Positions 9,695-18,313 of a stretch of 60,814 bases of DNA are shown piece after piece. The position numbers and the translations under genes were made by a program. Numbering within the stretch: position 1 is the stretch's first letter; every line of letters starts with the position of its first letter. This DNA is from Burkholderiales bacterium (GTDB taxonomy: Bacteria > Pseudomonadota > Gammaproteobacteria > Burkholderiales > Burkholderiaceae_C), in contig CANBTT010000015.1 of the NCBI GenBank assembly GCA_947372465.1, forward strand, positions 1 to 60,814. Direction: 5' to 3'. Under the pieces are notes generated by a model. That model was not told where the DNA came from. It did not search any database and saw nothing but the letters and a program-made list of their open reading frames with translations.

Positions 9695-9973
9695 TCTTTG
9701 GTAAAGCTTGTGTAAAGTCGCAAAGGGATCGTTGACATCCTCGAAGCCCTAAAGTGACGGGGCTTGCGTAGCGGCACACATGGATCAAGGCCCCATTTGC
9801 AGACAAAAAGAGGCCTGTTTTCCTCCGCGGCGCATCCCCTTTTTTGGCCAACCGGACCAAGCTCATCCAAATGCACCCCAAGCCAAGCGGTAAACCCTAG
9901 GAGACTGGCGCCCAGAAAAGTCGCAAAATAAGCGATCTCGCTACTACCCCCCGCTCTCGCTGAGACCGATCCC

Positions 9974-11494
9974 ATGGATTCAAATCAAAACCGCCGCAAT
10001 TTCTTTCACACCTCCCTTGCTGCTGCAAGCATGGTGCCCGCTCTCGGATCGGCTGCCGATGCGCCTGCTCAGCCCAGCCGAGGCGAACACGAGCCTGGCC
10101 GAAAAGGTCAGGCCAACCATCAAACCCAAACGCTGGCAGCGTTTGCAAGCGGTCTTGAGTTTGATCAAATCCCAAAGGATGTGCTCCAACGCGCCAAAGA
10201 CACTTTGGCAGATACCGTCGCCGTGGCGATGTTTGGAAGCGCTTTGCCTTGGAGCAAAATGATGACCGAGTTCGCCAAGGAATCGGGTAAAACGGGGCAC
10301 TCGCAAGTCTTGGGGGTCAAAGGTCTGCAACTTGAAGCCAATGCTGCAGCCCTGGCCAATGGGTCATTTACTCACGCCTTTGAGCTCGACTGTCTGACCA
10401 AGCCCAATTCAGGCTCGCACCCGGGTGCGACCGTTTTTATGCCCTTGATTGCCATGGCACAGGCCAAACAATCCAGTGGGCGCGCATTGCTCACCTCTTA
10501 TGTGGCAGGCACAGAACTCATGATCCGAATAGGCAGAGCCACACAACACAGCCAAGAGGAGCACGGCTTTCATGCACCTGGCACAACCGGCCCCTTTGGC
10601 GCCGCTGCAGCTTGTTCACGCCTTTTGGGACTGAACGCTGAACAAACCACCAATGCCTTGGGTTTGGCCGCGTCCATGGCGGGAGGCCTGCTTGAATTTG
10701 CCAAATCCGGCACTGGCGCCATGGTCAAAAGAATGCACATGGGTCGGGCTGCGCAAGCGGGCGTGATGGCCGCAAGCCTTGCTCAGAAAGGCTACACCGG
10801 CCCCAACACGGCACTTGAAGGACATTTTGGTTTCATGAACGTCTTTTGCGCCTCACACGACTTGGACCAGCTGACGCTCAATCTCAAGCAAGATTGGTTG
10901 ACGATGAGCACCATGCACAAACGCTACGCTTGCCACATCACAGCGCACACCCCCGTCGAGTCCGCCATGTCCTTGAAAGAAGAGTATCAATTTTCTCCCA
11001 ATGACATCGCAGAAATCACCATCGAATGCAACGAGCGCTCGATGCGCGCCAACAACATTCCTAGACCGAAGGATATTTTGCTTGCGCAGTACAGCGTGCC
11101 TTTTTGTGTGGCACTCAGCATGTACAGAAACCCTGTGGACCCCAGATCCTTTGATGACGCAGCGGTCAAGGATCCCGGCATCATGTCATTGTCCGCGTCA
11201 ATCACCATGAAGACAATTGCTCCACCTGACAACAAGTCCGACATGACGAGCGTCGTGAGAATCAAACTCAAAAACGGTCAAGAAATCTCCAAGCGCTCCA
11301 CCGCTTTTCTGGGAACACCCGAGAGGCCTCTTGACACCAAAGCGCTCAGAGAGAAATTTCTCATGCTCACCGTTGACACCTCTGCTGCACGAGGCAAGTC
11401 ACGCATCGCACAAGAAAGCAAACAAATGAACGATTGGTTTGATCGAATTCAAAACATTGAAAACGAAAAAAACCTCAACTGGATCAAGAGTTAA
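9974..11494 (+). CDS. MmgE/PrpD family protein with a twin-arginine-like leader
   Basis: A 506-residue member of the MmgE/PrpD (2-methylcitrate dehydratase-like) family. Recognisable blocks are DTLADTVAVAMFG, ALANGSFTHAFELDCL, SGSHPGATVFMP, GTTGPFGAAAACSRLLGL and MVKRMHMGRAAQAGVMAA. Family members usually act in the cytosol, but this one starts with NRRNFFHTSLAAASMVPALG ending in a plausible AxA-type site (SAADA), which resembles a Tat signal, so export is likely. It is followed 28 bases later by the LVIVD-repeat gene, also exported, and the two are probably co-transcribed. The substrate is unknown and true methylcitrate dehydratase activity should not be assumed. Confidence 0.87.
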   Translation: MDSNQNRRNFFHTSLAAASMVPALGSAADAPAQPSRGEHEPGRKGQANHQTQTLAAFASGLEFDQIPKDVLQRAKDTLADTVAVAMFGSALPWSKMMTEFAKESGKTGHSQVLGVKGLQLEANAAALANGSFTHAFELDCLTKPNSGSHPGATVFMPLIAMAQAKQSSGRALLTSYVAGTELMIRIGRATQHSQEEHGFHAPGTTGPFGAAAACSRLLGLNAEQTTNALGLAASMAGGLLEFAKSGTGAMVKRMHMGRAAQAGVMAASLAQKGYTGPNTALEGHFGFMNVFCASHDLDQLTLNLKQDWLTMSTMHKRYACHITAHTPVESAMSLKEEYQFSPNDIAEITIECNERSMRANNIPRPKDILLAQYSVPFCVALSMYRNPVDPRSFDDAAVKDPGIMSLSASITMKTIAPPDNKSDMTSVVRIKLKNGQEISKRSTAFLGTPERPLDTKALREKFLMLTVDTSAARGKSRIAQESKQMNDWFDRIQNIENEKNLNWIKS

Positions 11495-11522
11495 TTCCCC
11501 AAAACCACACAAGGAAACACCC

Positions 11523-12992
11523 ATGTTTAAACAGTTCAAACCCCTTGCAAGCGCCCTCGTGGCCTTGGGTCTTTTATCATCGTTTGCGCTTCAAAGCGCT
11601 TTTGCAGCCAAAGCAGAAGCCCCACAATCGTCGAACATGCGGCTCGTGGGCTTTAGCGATCTTCAAGGTCGAACCGCTTACCAGCCCACCATTCAAAAAC
11701 AGGGCAACCGATGGATCGCTTATGTGGGCCACCATGGTGACAAAAAAGTCAACTCACTGAACAACAAACTTGAAGACAACGGCACGTCCATCATCGACGT
11801 GACGGACCCCAAGCATCCCCAGTACCTGGCCCACTTGCCAGGTGAAGAGGGCAAGGCCGAGCAAGGGGGTGCACAGATGGTGCGCATTTGCAGTGGTGCA
11901 AGCCTTCCTAAAGGGGATAAAAGCAAGTTCTACATGTTGCGTGTCTTTGGCAACCAAGCCCACGAAGTCTGGGACGTGACTGAGCCGGCCAAGCCTTCTC
12001 TCATCACCACCATCGGCAAAGGCCTCAAAGGCACACACAAAAACTTCTGGGAGTGCGACACCGGCATTGCGTTCTTGGTCTCTGGCAACCCTCAGTGGCG
12101 CACCAACCGCATGACACAAATTTACGATCTTTCAGATCCCGCCAAGCCCGTGTTCATCCGTGACTTTGGCCTCGTTGGCCAACAACCTGGTGCGGGTGGA
12201 CCTGTCCCGATCTCACTGCACGGTCCCATCTCGACCGGCCCCAAAGGCAACCGCGTCTTCTTTGGCTACGGCACCAACACAGAGGGTGTTTTACAAATCG
12301 TTGACCGCGATAAGTTGCTCAACGGCCCCAAGGAGCCAACGCCCGAGAATTTGCTCTACCCACAAGTCTCAAGGCTCGATCTGCCACCCATGCACGGTGC
12401 ACACACGGTGTTTCCGATGTTTGGCGTAGACATTCCAGAATTCGCCCACAACTACTTGGGTCGCGTGCGCGACTTCATTGTGGTCACCGATGAGGCGATT
12501 CAAAAGGAGTGTCTTGAGGGGCGTCAAATGGTCTGGTTTGTTGACATCACCACCGAGACCAAACCTTTTGGTGTCGCCAGCTGGACAGTGCCTGAGACAA
12601 AAGAAAACTTTTGTGCAAAGGGTGGGCGTTTTGGCACCCATTCGTCCAATGAAAACATGACGCCTATTTATTACAAAAAAATCATGTTCTTTGCACACTT
12701 CAACGCTGGCGTCAGAGCCCTGGATGTGCGCAACCCGATGAATCCAAAAGAAATCGCTTTCTACATTCCTCCTGCCAACGCCAACACGGTTGCCCTGTTG
12801 GCGCCTCCCGGCATGGAAGCGCCCTTGCCTTTTACAGAAGCGTCCAAAAAACGCGCCATTCAAACCAACAATGTTGAAGTCGATGAGCGAGGACTCATCT
12901 ACATCGTGGACCGCGCCAACTCAGGCATGCATATTTTGGAGTTGACGGGCTCTGCCAGAGGCCTTGCAGACTGGTCTCAAGTTCAAAAATAA
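11523..12992 (+). CDS. LVIVD-repeat (beta-propeller-like) exported protein
   Basis: A 489-residue periplasmic or secreted protein. A Sec signal (LASALVALGLLSSFALQSAFA, simplified) ends near residue 29. The mature part has repeated blocks of the type GTSIIDVTDPKHPQYLAHL, HEVWDVTEPAKPSLITTIG, QIYDLSDPAKPVFIRDFG and GVRALDVRNPMNPKEIAFYI, the LVIVD pattern that folds as propeller blades. A GGAA-containing ribosome binding site (aaggaaacaccc) decides the ATG; the frame is open from 11439 but that stretch overlaps the preceding gene. It is followed by a strong terminator. Homologues often sit beside MmgE/PrpD or Bug genes in Burkholderiales; no activity is established. Confidence 0.85.
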   Translation: MFKQFKPLASALVALGLLSSFALQSAFAAKAEAPQSSNMRLVGFSDLQGRTAYQPTIQKQGNRWIAYVGHHGDKKVNSLNNKLEDNGTSIIDVTDPKHPQYLAHLPGEEGKAEQGGAQMVRICSGASLPKGDKSKFYMLRVFGNQAHEVWDVTEPAKPSLITTIGKGLKGTHKNFWECDTGIAFLVSGNPQWRTNRMTQIYDLSDPAKPVFIRDFGLVGQQPGAGGPVPISLHGPISTGPKGNRVFFGYGTNTEGVLQIVDRDKLLNGPKEPTPENLLYPQVSRLDLPPMHGAHTVFPMFGVDIPEFAHNYLGRVRDFIVVTDEAIQKECLEGRQMVWFVDITTETKPFGVASWTVPETKENFCAKGGRFGTHSSNENMTPIYYKKIMFFAHFNAGVRALDVRNPMNPKEIAFYIPPANANTVALLAPPGMEAPLPFTEASKKRAIQTNNVEVDERGLIYIVDRANSGMHILELTGSARGLADWSQVQK

Positions 12993-13013
12993 GTCTTGCG
13001 CCTTCATCTCACG

Positions 13014-13047
13014 AGTGGTCTTGAGCAATTGAGACCACTTTTTTTTG
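13014..13047 (+). terminator. rho-independent terminator after the LVIVD gene
   Basis: An 8-bp perfect stem AGTGGTCT / AGACCACT encloses a 10-base loop and is followed directly by eight T residues. It closes the MmgE/PrpD-LVIVD transcription unit 21 bases after the stop codon. Confidence 0.9.
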
Positions 13048-13093
13048 TTTGCACCATCGCATTTCTTTGGCCTCATCAAGATCAAACTGCAGC

Positions 13094-13570
13094 ATGAACG
13101 CACAGCGTATATTTTTTCACATCCGACGAGCCTCCCTTCTTGGCGCTGCAATTTTTTGCTGTGCCAGCGCTTTGACCCAAGAAAACAAGAGCGCCCAACT
13201 GCCCTCCAAACAAGAGCGCTCAAGCAAGCCCATGGAGCCTGAGAGCGTGCGCTTGGAGTTGACGATTCCGAGCGACGCCCACTCGAACAAAACGGTCGTT
13301 TTTAAAGTGCCACAGAATGCCTCGGTCAGCCTGCAAGTCAAAAGTGAGCGCGCTGGAGAGCTTCACATCCATGCCTACCGCTTGAGCCTGACACTCAAGG
13401 ACCAAGACACCCAGAGTTTGAAGTTCGAGGCCAAAGCGTCGGGAAAATTCAACATCGAATGGCACCCAAAACCGTCCACCAACAAGGACCCCAAGCAAGA
13501 GGCGCATGAACATGCGCACGCGCATTCGCATGCCGCGCCCCTTGCCAGCCTAGAAGTCCAACCGCTTTAA
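13094..13570 (+). CDS. exported cupredoxin-like protein with His-rich C-terminus
   Basis: A 158-residue protein. The N-terminus is a basic, hydrophobic signal (RRASLLGAAIFCCASA). The middle is a small beta-sandwich pattern, ending in AGELHIHAYRLSLTL and ASGKFNIEWHP, similar to the end of cupredoxin-like domains that use His residues for metal. The C-terminus contains HEHAHAHSHAA, a probable metal-binding tail. ATG 13094 is chosen over 13049 because it places the signal peptide at the N-terminus. It lies 15 bases upstream of a polytopic membrane protein and is almost certainly co-transcribed. A role in copper or other metal handling is inference. Confidence 0.7.
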   Translation: MNAQRIFFHIRRASLLGAAIFCCASALTQENKSAQLPSKQERSSKPMEPESVRLELTIPSDAHSNKTVVFKVPQNASVSLQVKSERAGELHIHAYRLSLTLKDQDTQSLKFEAKASGKFNIEWHPKPSTNKDPKQEAHEHAHAHSHAAPLASLEVQPL

Positions 13571-13585
13571 GTCACGGATCAAACC

Positions 13586-15199
13586 ATGCCCTTCAAAACG
13601 CCTTTGGGCAGACCCTTTTTTGCGCTGTTGATCGCCTCTCTGATGGGCCATGGCGGCCCCCTCTTTGCACATGGTTTTGGTGAACGCTATGACTTACCCG
13701 TGCCCATGCATTGGGTGATTGTGGCGGCCTCTTGGGTTGTTGCGGCCAGTTTTTTGATCACGCCTTTTTTTAAATCCGACGTCAAAACAAGTGCCCATTT
13801 CAATTTGAACTTGGACGCTTCGATCGCAGCCTTTCAAGCCCCCCCTTTGCATGCATGGCCCAAGCGCCTGCTCATGGGGGCCTCATGCGCCTTGTTGCTG
13901 CTGAGTTGGAGTTGTGCGACTTTCGGCACAGAAGATGCCTTGATGAATTTCGCACCCACTTTCATATGGATCGTTTGGTGGCTAGGGCTGTCGTTTGCTT
14001 GCATGGTGTTTGGTAACTTTTGGCCACACATTGACCCTTGGATGGGGTTTTATCTTTTCGCAAAATTTGTCAAAGATTGGCTCAGCTCTTTTGGCCACTC
14101 GCCGCAGCCCAAAGCCAGCACGGTCCCTTTTTTGAAGTGGCCAAAGGGTCTTGGACGTTGGCCTGCATGCGCCACCCTCTTGATCTGGTGTGGGCTTGAG
14201 ATTGTTTACCCCATCGCCGCCATGCCTCACCGATTGGGCCTTTTCATTGCGCTGTACAGCACTTACATGTGGCTTGGCATGCTGTGCTTTGGCGCCGCGC
14301 AATGGAGAGCCCAGGCAGATGGTTTCTTCTTGTGCTTTGAGCTCATGGGGCAAACTCGCCAGATGATTTTGAACAGCATGGGGTCTGCTCTCCATCCAGA
14401 ACCCGCACAAAGGTTCGCGCTCACAACCCTCACACCTCCAAAGAACACGCCCAAGCAAGCAAGGGATCCATTGAGCACCATTGCGCTTGTGATTGCCATG
14501 TTCACCAGTGTTTTATTTGATGGACTCCATGCGGGTCCTGCTTGGCTGGTGTTTGAAAAATTCTCCTCTCACTTGCCCTTTTTAAAGCAAGATCTGAATG
14601 GCTTTCTCACAGGGACCATGGGGCTTATCATGCTGTGGTTGATCTTGTTGTTGGTGTTCACCTTGGTTTGCGCGCTGACCCTTCGTCTTTTTTTGTTGGT
14701 GCCTCAATACAAACGCTTTCAAGCCCAACTGAACTTCAGCACCCTTGGGCTGGCGTGCTCATTTCTTGCCAGCTTGTTGCCCATCGCAATGGCTTATTTG
14801 ATTGCACATAATTTTTCCGCCTTTTTTATCCAGGGGCAAAACATCATCGCTTTGGCCTCTGATCCATTTGGGTGGGGCTGGAATCTTCTTGGTACAGCCC
14901 ACTTTTACCCAGACATCACTTTGATCGATGCCAAGCTCACTTGGTATGTCGCCACAATCTCCATTGTCACCGGACACGTGGTCTCGGTGCTCATGGCTCA
15001 CAGAGTGGCTTGTCATTACAGTGAACAACTGCACGCGTTGAGCTTCAAGGCCATGCTGGAGGACCCCACGCTTGAGTTCGAGGTGACCACGATCAAGCCT
15101 TGGATATTGAACATCCCCATGACGCTTGTGATGATGGGCTTGACAGCCATGAGTTTGTCCATCATTGCTGAACCCTTGACCAACTCACTGAGCGCTTGA
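13586..15199 (+). CDS. polytopic membrane protein of the HGFGERYDLP family (sometimes named fenitrothion hydrolase)
   Basis: A 537-residue inner-membrane protein with about ten or more hydrophobic segments. It begins with a signal-like stretch and the characteristic FAHGFGERYDLPVPM motif. Proteins with this motif are often labelled fenitrothion hydrolase in databases, but that name comes from one isolate and does not fit the membrane topology, so I would not infer hydrolase activity. His residues in the motif and the His-rich cupredoxin-like neighbour upstream point to metal-linked function. A long low-hydrophobicity loop covers residues about 150-190. Confidence 0.75.
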   Translation: MPFKTPLGRPFFALLIASLMGHGGPLFAHGFGERYDLPVPMHWVIVAASWVVAASFLITPFFKSDVKTSAHFNLNLDASIAAFQAPPLHAWPKRLLMGASCALLLLSWSCATFGTEDALMNFAPTFIWIVWWLGLSFACMVFGNFWPHIDPWMGFYLFAKFVKDWLSSFGHSPQPKASTVPFLKWPKGLGRWPACATLLIWCGLEIVYPIAAMPHRLGLFIALYSTYMWLGMLCFGAAQWRAQADGFFLCFELMGQTRQMILNSMGSALHPEPAQRFALTTLTPPKNTPKQARDPLSTIALVIAMFTSVLFDGLHAGPAWLVFEKFSSHLPFLKQDLNGFLTGTMGLIMLWLILLLVFTLVCALTLRLFLLVPQYKRFQAQLNFSTLGLACSFLASLLPIAMAYLIAHNFSAFFIQGQNIIALASDPFGWGWNLLGTAHFYPDITLIDAKLTWYVATISIVTGHVVSVLMAHRVACHYSEQLHALSFKAMLEDPTLEFEVTTIKPWILNIPMTLVMMGLTAMSLSIIAEPLTNSLSA

Positions 15200-15290
15200 G
15201 CAGGCACCTGTTGTGCATGCATGCCCCAGAGATTCGGTTCAACTCAATGCGAGCCATTGGCCCAAGGGGCTGAGCAACTCTGCCGCCTGC

Positions 15291-16043
15291 CTAGTCCAAG
15301 GGCCGCAAGCCTTGAGCGGCGATCAGCGCTCTGGCCTGCGGGCCTTTGAGCCAAGTCATCAGCGCTTTCATCGTTGCTGTATCAGGCTCTTTGATCCAAA
15401 GGGCGTAGCGAGTTGTTAGCTCAAAGCCTTGCGGAAAAGGGCCCACCAAGGTCTTGGGTGCGGCTTGGACGATCTCGCTGACTTGTGTCACACCCAAGTC
15501 AACATCGCCATCCTTGACCCATTGCATGGTTTGAAGGCCTTCTCGGGCCTTTTTGGCCTTGGCCAAAACCTCTTGCTCAATGCCGAGCTCACGAATGACT
15601 TTTACAAAATGCAAGCCCACCGTTGCACCTCGCTCCGGATCAGAAAACGCGATGCTTTTGACCCTCAGCAGCAAGGCCTTCAGATCCTCCTTGGTGTTGA
15701 TCACAGGACGGGGTTCTAAATGGGAGGCAATGCCCGCCATGGTCGCGGCAAAAGGGATCATTTGGCCCTCTTTCAAGTCCCCCTTGCGCTTGGACTCTTC
15801 GATGCGCTCTTGCGTGGTGATCAAGATCTTTGCCAGTGGATCGGCCAAGTACTGTGCTTGGGCAGCACCCGCTGTATCGAAATGCAATTCAAAATGGCTG
15901 CCCGATTGTTTTGAAAAGATCTCCAAGATGTTTTCTATGGGGCTTTTGACACCCGCTGCCGCATAAAGGGCCATGGGTTGTGCATGGGCACTGTGAAGTG
16001 CAGCCGTGATGAGCAACACCATTGTCCAGAGTAATTTTTTCAT
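15291..16043 (-). CDS. ModA-like periplasmic substrate-binding protein
   Basis: A 250-residue protein with signal peptide LLWTMVLLITAALHSAHA and the fold pattern of the molybdate-binding ModA group (LYAAAGVKSPIENILEIF at the mature N-terminus, then FDTAGAAQAQYLAD and GVTQVSEI). Many ModA-like proteins in Burkholderiales are orphan solute binders with ligands other than molybdate, and no modB or modC is present here. It is the last gene of a minus-strand run of five and follows another binding protein by 45 bases. The ligand is unknown. Confidence 0.82.
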   Translation of the reverse strand: MKKLLWTMVLLITAALHSAHAQPMALYAAAGVKSPIENILEIFSKQSGSHFELHFDTAGAAQAQYLADPLAKILITTQERIEESKRKGDLKEGQMIPFAATMAGIASHLEPRPVINTKEDLKALLLRVKSIAFSDPERGATVGLHFVKVIRELGIEQEVLAKAKKAREGLQTMQWVKDGDVDLGVTQVSEIVQAAPKTLVGPFPQGFELTTRYALWIKEPDTATMKALMTWLKGPQARALIAAQGLRPLD

Positions 16044-16088
16044 TGAGGGCCTTCTTTGTTATGAACACGCAAACGTCTGTGCACTCGA

Positions 16089-17213
16089 TTATTTCACCAA
16101 AAACAACTTGGCCCAAAGTTGCGCCCACTTGTCCGCCTCTTCCACCACCACAGACGGCTCGGTGAGCACGAAGTTGAAATTGTTGAGCTCGGATTTGATG
16201 AGTTTACTGGCGGGCGGGCGCCCCATGTTGCTCAGCATTTGTTGCGCTTCAGGAGACAGGAGATAGTCCGCAAAGAGCAAGGCGCTGTAAGGATGGGGGG
16301 CATTTTTCATCAAGGCAATGCCTTGAGGTCTGGCCAAGGTGGGCTCTATGGGGACCCAGTCAATGGCCGCCCCTCGCTGTTTGAGAGATTGCGCATTGGC
16401 GTTGTAAATCGTCAAGCCCACAGGTATTTCTCCCGAAGCCACCATTTGTGCGAGCAAAATATGGCCCTTTCTCACATCGGGTTTCATCTCGGAGAGCTTC
16501 TTAAAAAAGGCGCTGCCCCGAGTCTCACCAAGGGCATTCATCAAGCCACCCATCCACTCCGCATCCGTCGCTTCAAGGCCCAATTTGTCTTTCCACTTTG
16601 GATTCAAAAACCCCTCCAAATGATTGGGCAACTCTTCTTTGCGAATTTTTTGCGTGTTGTAGGCCACCACAAAGAAGTTCAAACGGTCTGGCATCCACAA
16701 GCGGTGTTTGGGAATCATCGTCTGTGGCAAATCGGCTTGATGGGGACTGAAGAACTCCAAGAACATGCGCTCCTTGGCCAAAATTTCCATCTCCGGCCCA
16801 TTGGTCTCGATGACATCGGCAGAAAATCGCTTGGCCCGCCCCTCGTTGAGAACCCTTTGCAAGACACCCTCGCTCAGTCCTCGCCAGATGTCCACATGCA
16901 CGCCGTATTTGCGCTCGAATTCTTTGATCAAGGGTGTGGCCTCACTGGGGGCGAGAGAAGTGTACAAGGTCAAGCTGCCTTCCCTTTTGGCCCGCTCCAT
17001 CAACCAAGCCAAGCGATCGGGCGCTTTGTAGCTGAATATCTGCTCATTGCTCAGGATCCCTTGGGCGTGCGCATTTGACAACAGGCTGCCCAAGATCAAC
17101 AAGAGACTCAGGGTGAGCGTGCTCAAGCATGGCGGCCTCTTCAGTCCAAACCGACTGCGTTCTTGCGGCTTCATGCACAGCGTGCAGGAGGCATACTTTT
17201 GCGCTTTTAGCAT
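16089..17213 (-). CDS. extracellular solute-binding protein, Fe3+/AfuA-like class
   Basis: A 374-residue periplasmic binding protein of the family 1 type. Signal core LSTLTLSLLLILGSLLSNAHAQ (simplified) ends near residue 51. The mature part has REGSLTLYTSLAPSEATPLI, EFERKYGVHVDIWRG and DVIETNGPEMEIL, the pattern of iron- and phosphonate-type binders. The start at 17213 has an AAGGG ribosome binding site 7 bases upstream; a second Met at 17174 has none. Cognate permease and ATPase genes are absent. It follows the proline iminopeptidase gene by 32 bases on the same strand. Confidence 0.85.
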   Translation of the reverse strand: MLKAQKYASCTLCMKPQERSRFGLKRPPCLSTLTLSLLLILGSLLSNAHAQGILSNEQIFSYKAPDRLAWLMERAKREGSLTLYTSLAPSEATPLIKEFERKYGVHVDIWRGLSEGVLQRVLNEGRAKRFSADVIETNGPEMEILAKERMFLEFFSPHQADLPQTMIPKHRLWMPDRLNFFVVAYNTQKIRKEELPNHLEGFLNPKWKDKLGLEATDAEWMGGLMNALGETRGSAFFKKLSEMKPDVRKGHILLAQMVASGEIPVGLTIYNANAQSLKQRGAAIDWVPIEPTLARPQGIALMKNAPHPYSALLFADYLLSPEAQQMLSNMGRPPASKLIKSELNNFNFVLTEPSVVVEEADKWAQLWAKLFLVK

Positions 17214-17245
17214 TTCAATCCCTTGTCTTTGAGAGGTTCAAAAAC

Positions 17246-18283
17246 TCAAAAAGTCCACGAGTCCAATGCGCCGACCAAGGCACGCGTCAAATCAGGATCA
17301 GAGCTTGCATGACCGGCTTGCCTGATCAGTTGGAATTGGCATGCCTTGAGCACTTGGCTCAATTTCCAGGCGGTTTGTGCAGGCGTGACTGCATCAAATT
17401 GACCTTGAACGATGTCGCAAGGGATGGAGGCGATGGTCGGCATCTGGTCCCACAGTTGGCTGCCCTTCAGCACGGGGTCGTGCAAGAACAAATGACATGA
17501 AATCAAAGCCATCTCAAAATTGCGCAGGTGCTCCATCGATGCAAGGCTTGGCACCCCTTGCAAACTCATGATGGACTGCTCCCAAAGCCCCCAGGCAAGC
17601 GCCGCTCGCTCTTGAACAGTTGGCGTCCCATGGCGTAGTGCTTGGTAAAAAACACCCAAAATGTCTTGCCACTTCAAGTCATCGGGATCCTTTGCCTCAT
17701 CAAACTTGTCTAGGACAGCGCCGGATGGGGTTCCACTCAAGCCGCAAGCACTTCTCAAAGCCCTAAAGTGAGCAAGAAACACTTGCCACTCCACGGGGAA
17801 CATCTGTGCAGCACCCTTGGGCGAGTACAGCCAATTGATTTCGCTGGACGCGGAGGTGAAGACGCCTCTGAGCAGCATTCTGTTGACCCTTGAGGGGTGT
17901 GCCTGCGCATACGCCAAGGCCATTGTGGTTCCCCAAGAGCCGCCAAAAATACTCCAGCGATCGATCTTTAAGTGCGCTCTTAAGGCCTCCATGTCGCCTA
18001 GCATGTTCACAAAGCTCAAGTGTTCCAGCATGGTTTCTCGATCTTCTGGGCCAAGCGCATGCTCGGCAGAGCGCGCGCAACCACGTTGATCCCACAAAAT
18101 CACTCGGTATTTGTTCAAATCAAAGAAGCGCCGCTGCATGGCAGAGCATCCCGCGCCCGGTCCTCCGTGGAGCATCACGATGGGTTCACCCACAGGGTTG
18201 CCCACACTTTCCCAATAAATTTTTTGACCGTGAGAACGGTTTAATAAACCATGTTCATCGGGGACAGCTGGAGGGTAAAGCAT
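17246..18283 (-). CDS. pip: proline iminopeptidase (alpha/beta hydrolase)
   Basis: A 345-residue cytosolic serine peptidase (family S33) that removes N-terminal proline. It has the oxyanion motif HGGPGAGCS, DQRGCARS, the nucleophile elbow GGSWGTT with Ser116, an acid residue in GQFDAVTP and a catalytic His in QAGHASSD near the C-terminus, so the full triad is present. It is somewhat longer than the 310-320 residues usual for the family, within the lid region. It sits 30 bases after the EutA-like gene in an unusual run, so it may act on a related metabolite rather than peptides; that is inference. Confidence 0.88.
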   Translation of the reverse strand: MLYPPAVPDEHGLLNRSHGQKIYWESVGNPVGEPIVMLHGGPGAGCSAMQRRFFDLNKYRVILWDQRGCARSAEHALGPEDRETMLEHLSFVNMLGDMEALRAHLKIDRWSIFGGSWGTTMALAYAQAHPSRVNRMLLRGVFTSASSEINWLYSPKGAAQMFPVEWQVFLAHFRALRSACGLSGTPSGAVLDKFDEAKDPDDLKWQDILGVFYQALRHGTPTVQERAALAWGLWEQSIMSLQGVPSLASMEHLRNFEMALISCHLFLHDPVLKGSQLWDQMPTIASIPCDIVQGQFDAVTPAQTAWKLSQVLKACQFQLIRQAGHASSDPDLTRALVGALDSWTF

Positions 18284-18313
18284 CTGGGGCCCAAGTGTTA
18301 ATGCATTGTGAAC

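Noticed and set aside
16119-17078. 319-codon open frame on the plus strand opposite the AfuA-like binding protein
   Set aside because: There are no family features, and the minus-strand gene has a signal peptide, a ribosome binding site and operon context.
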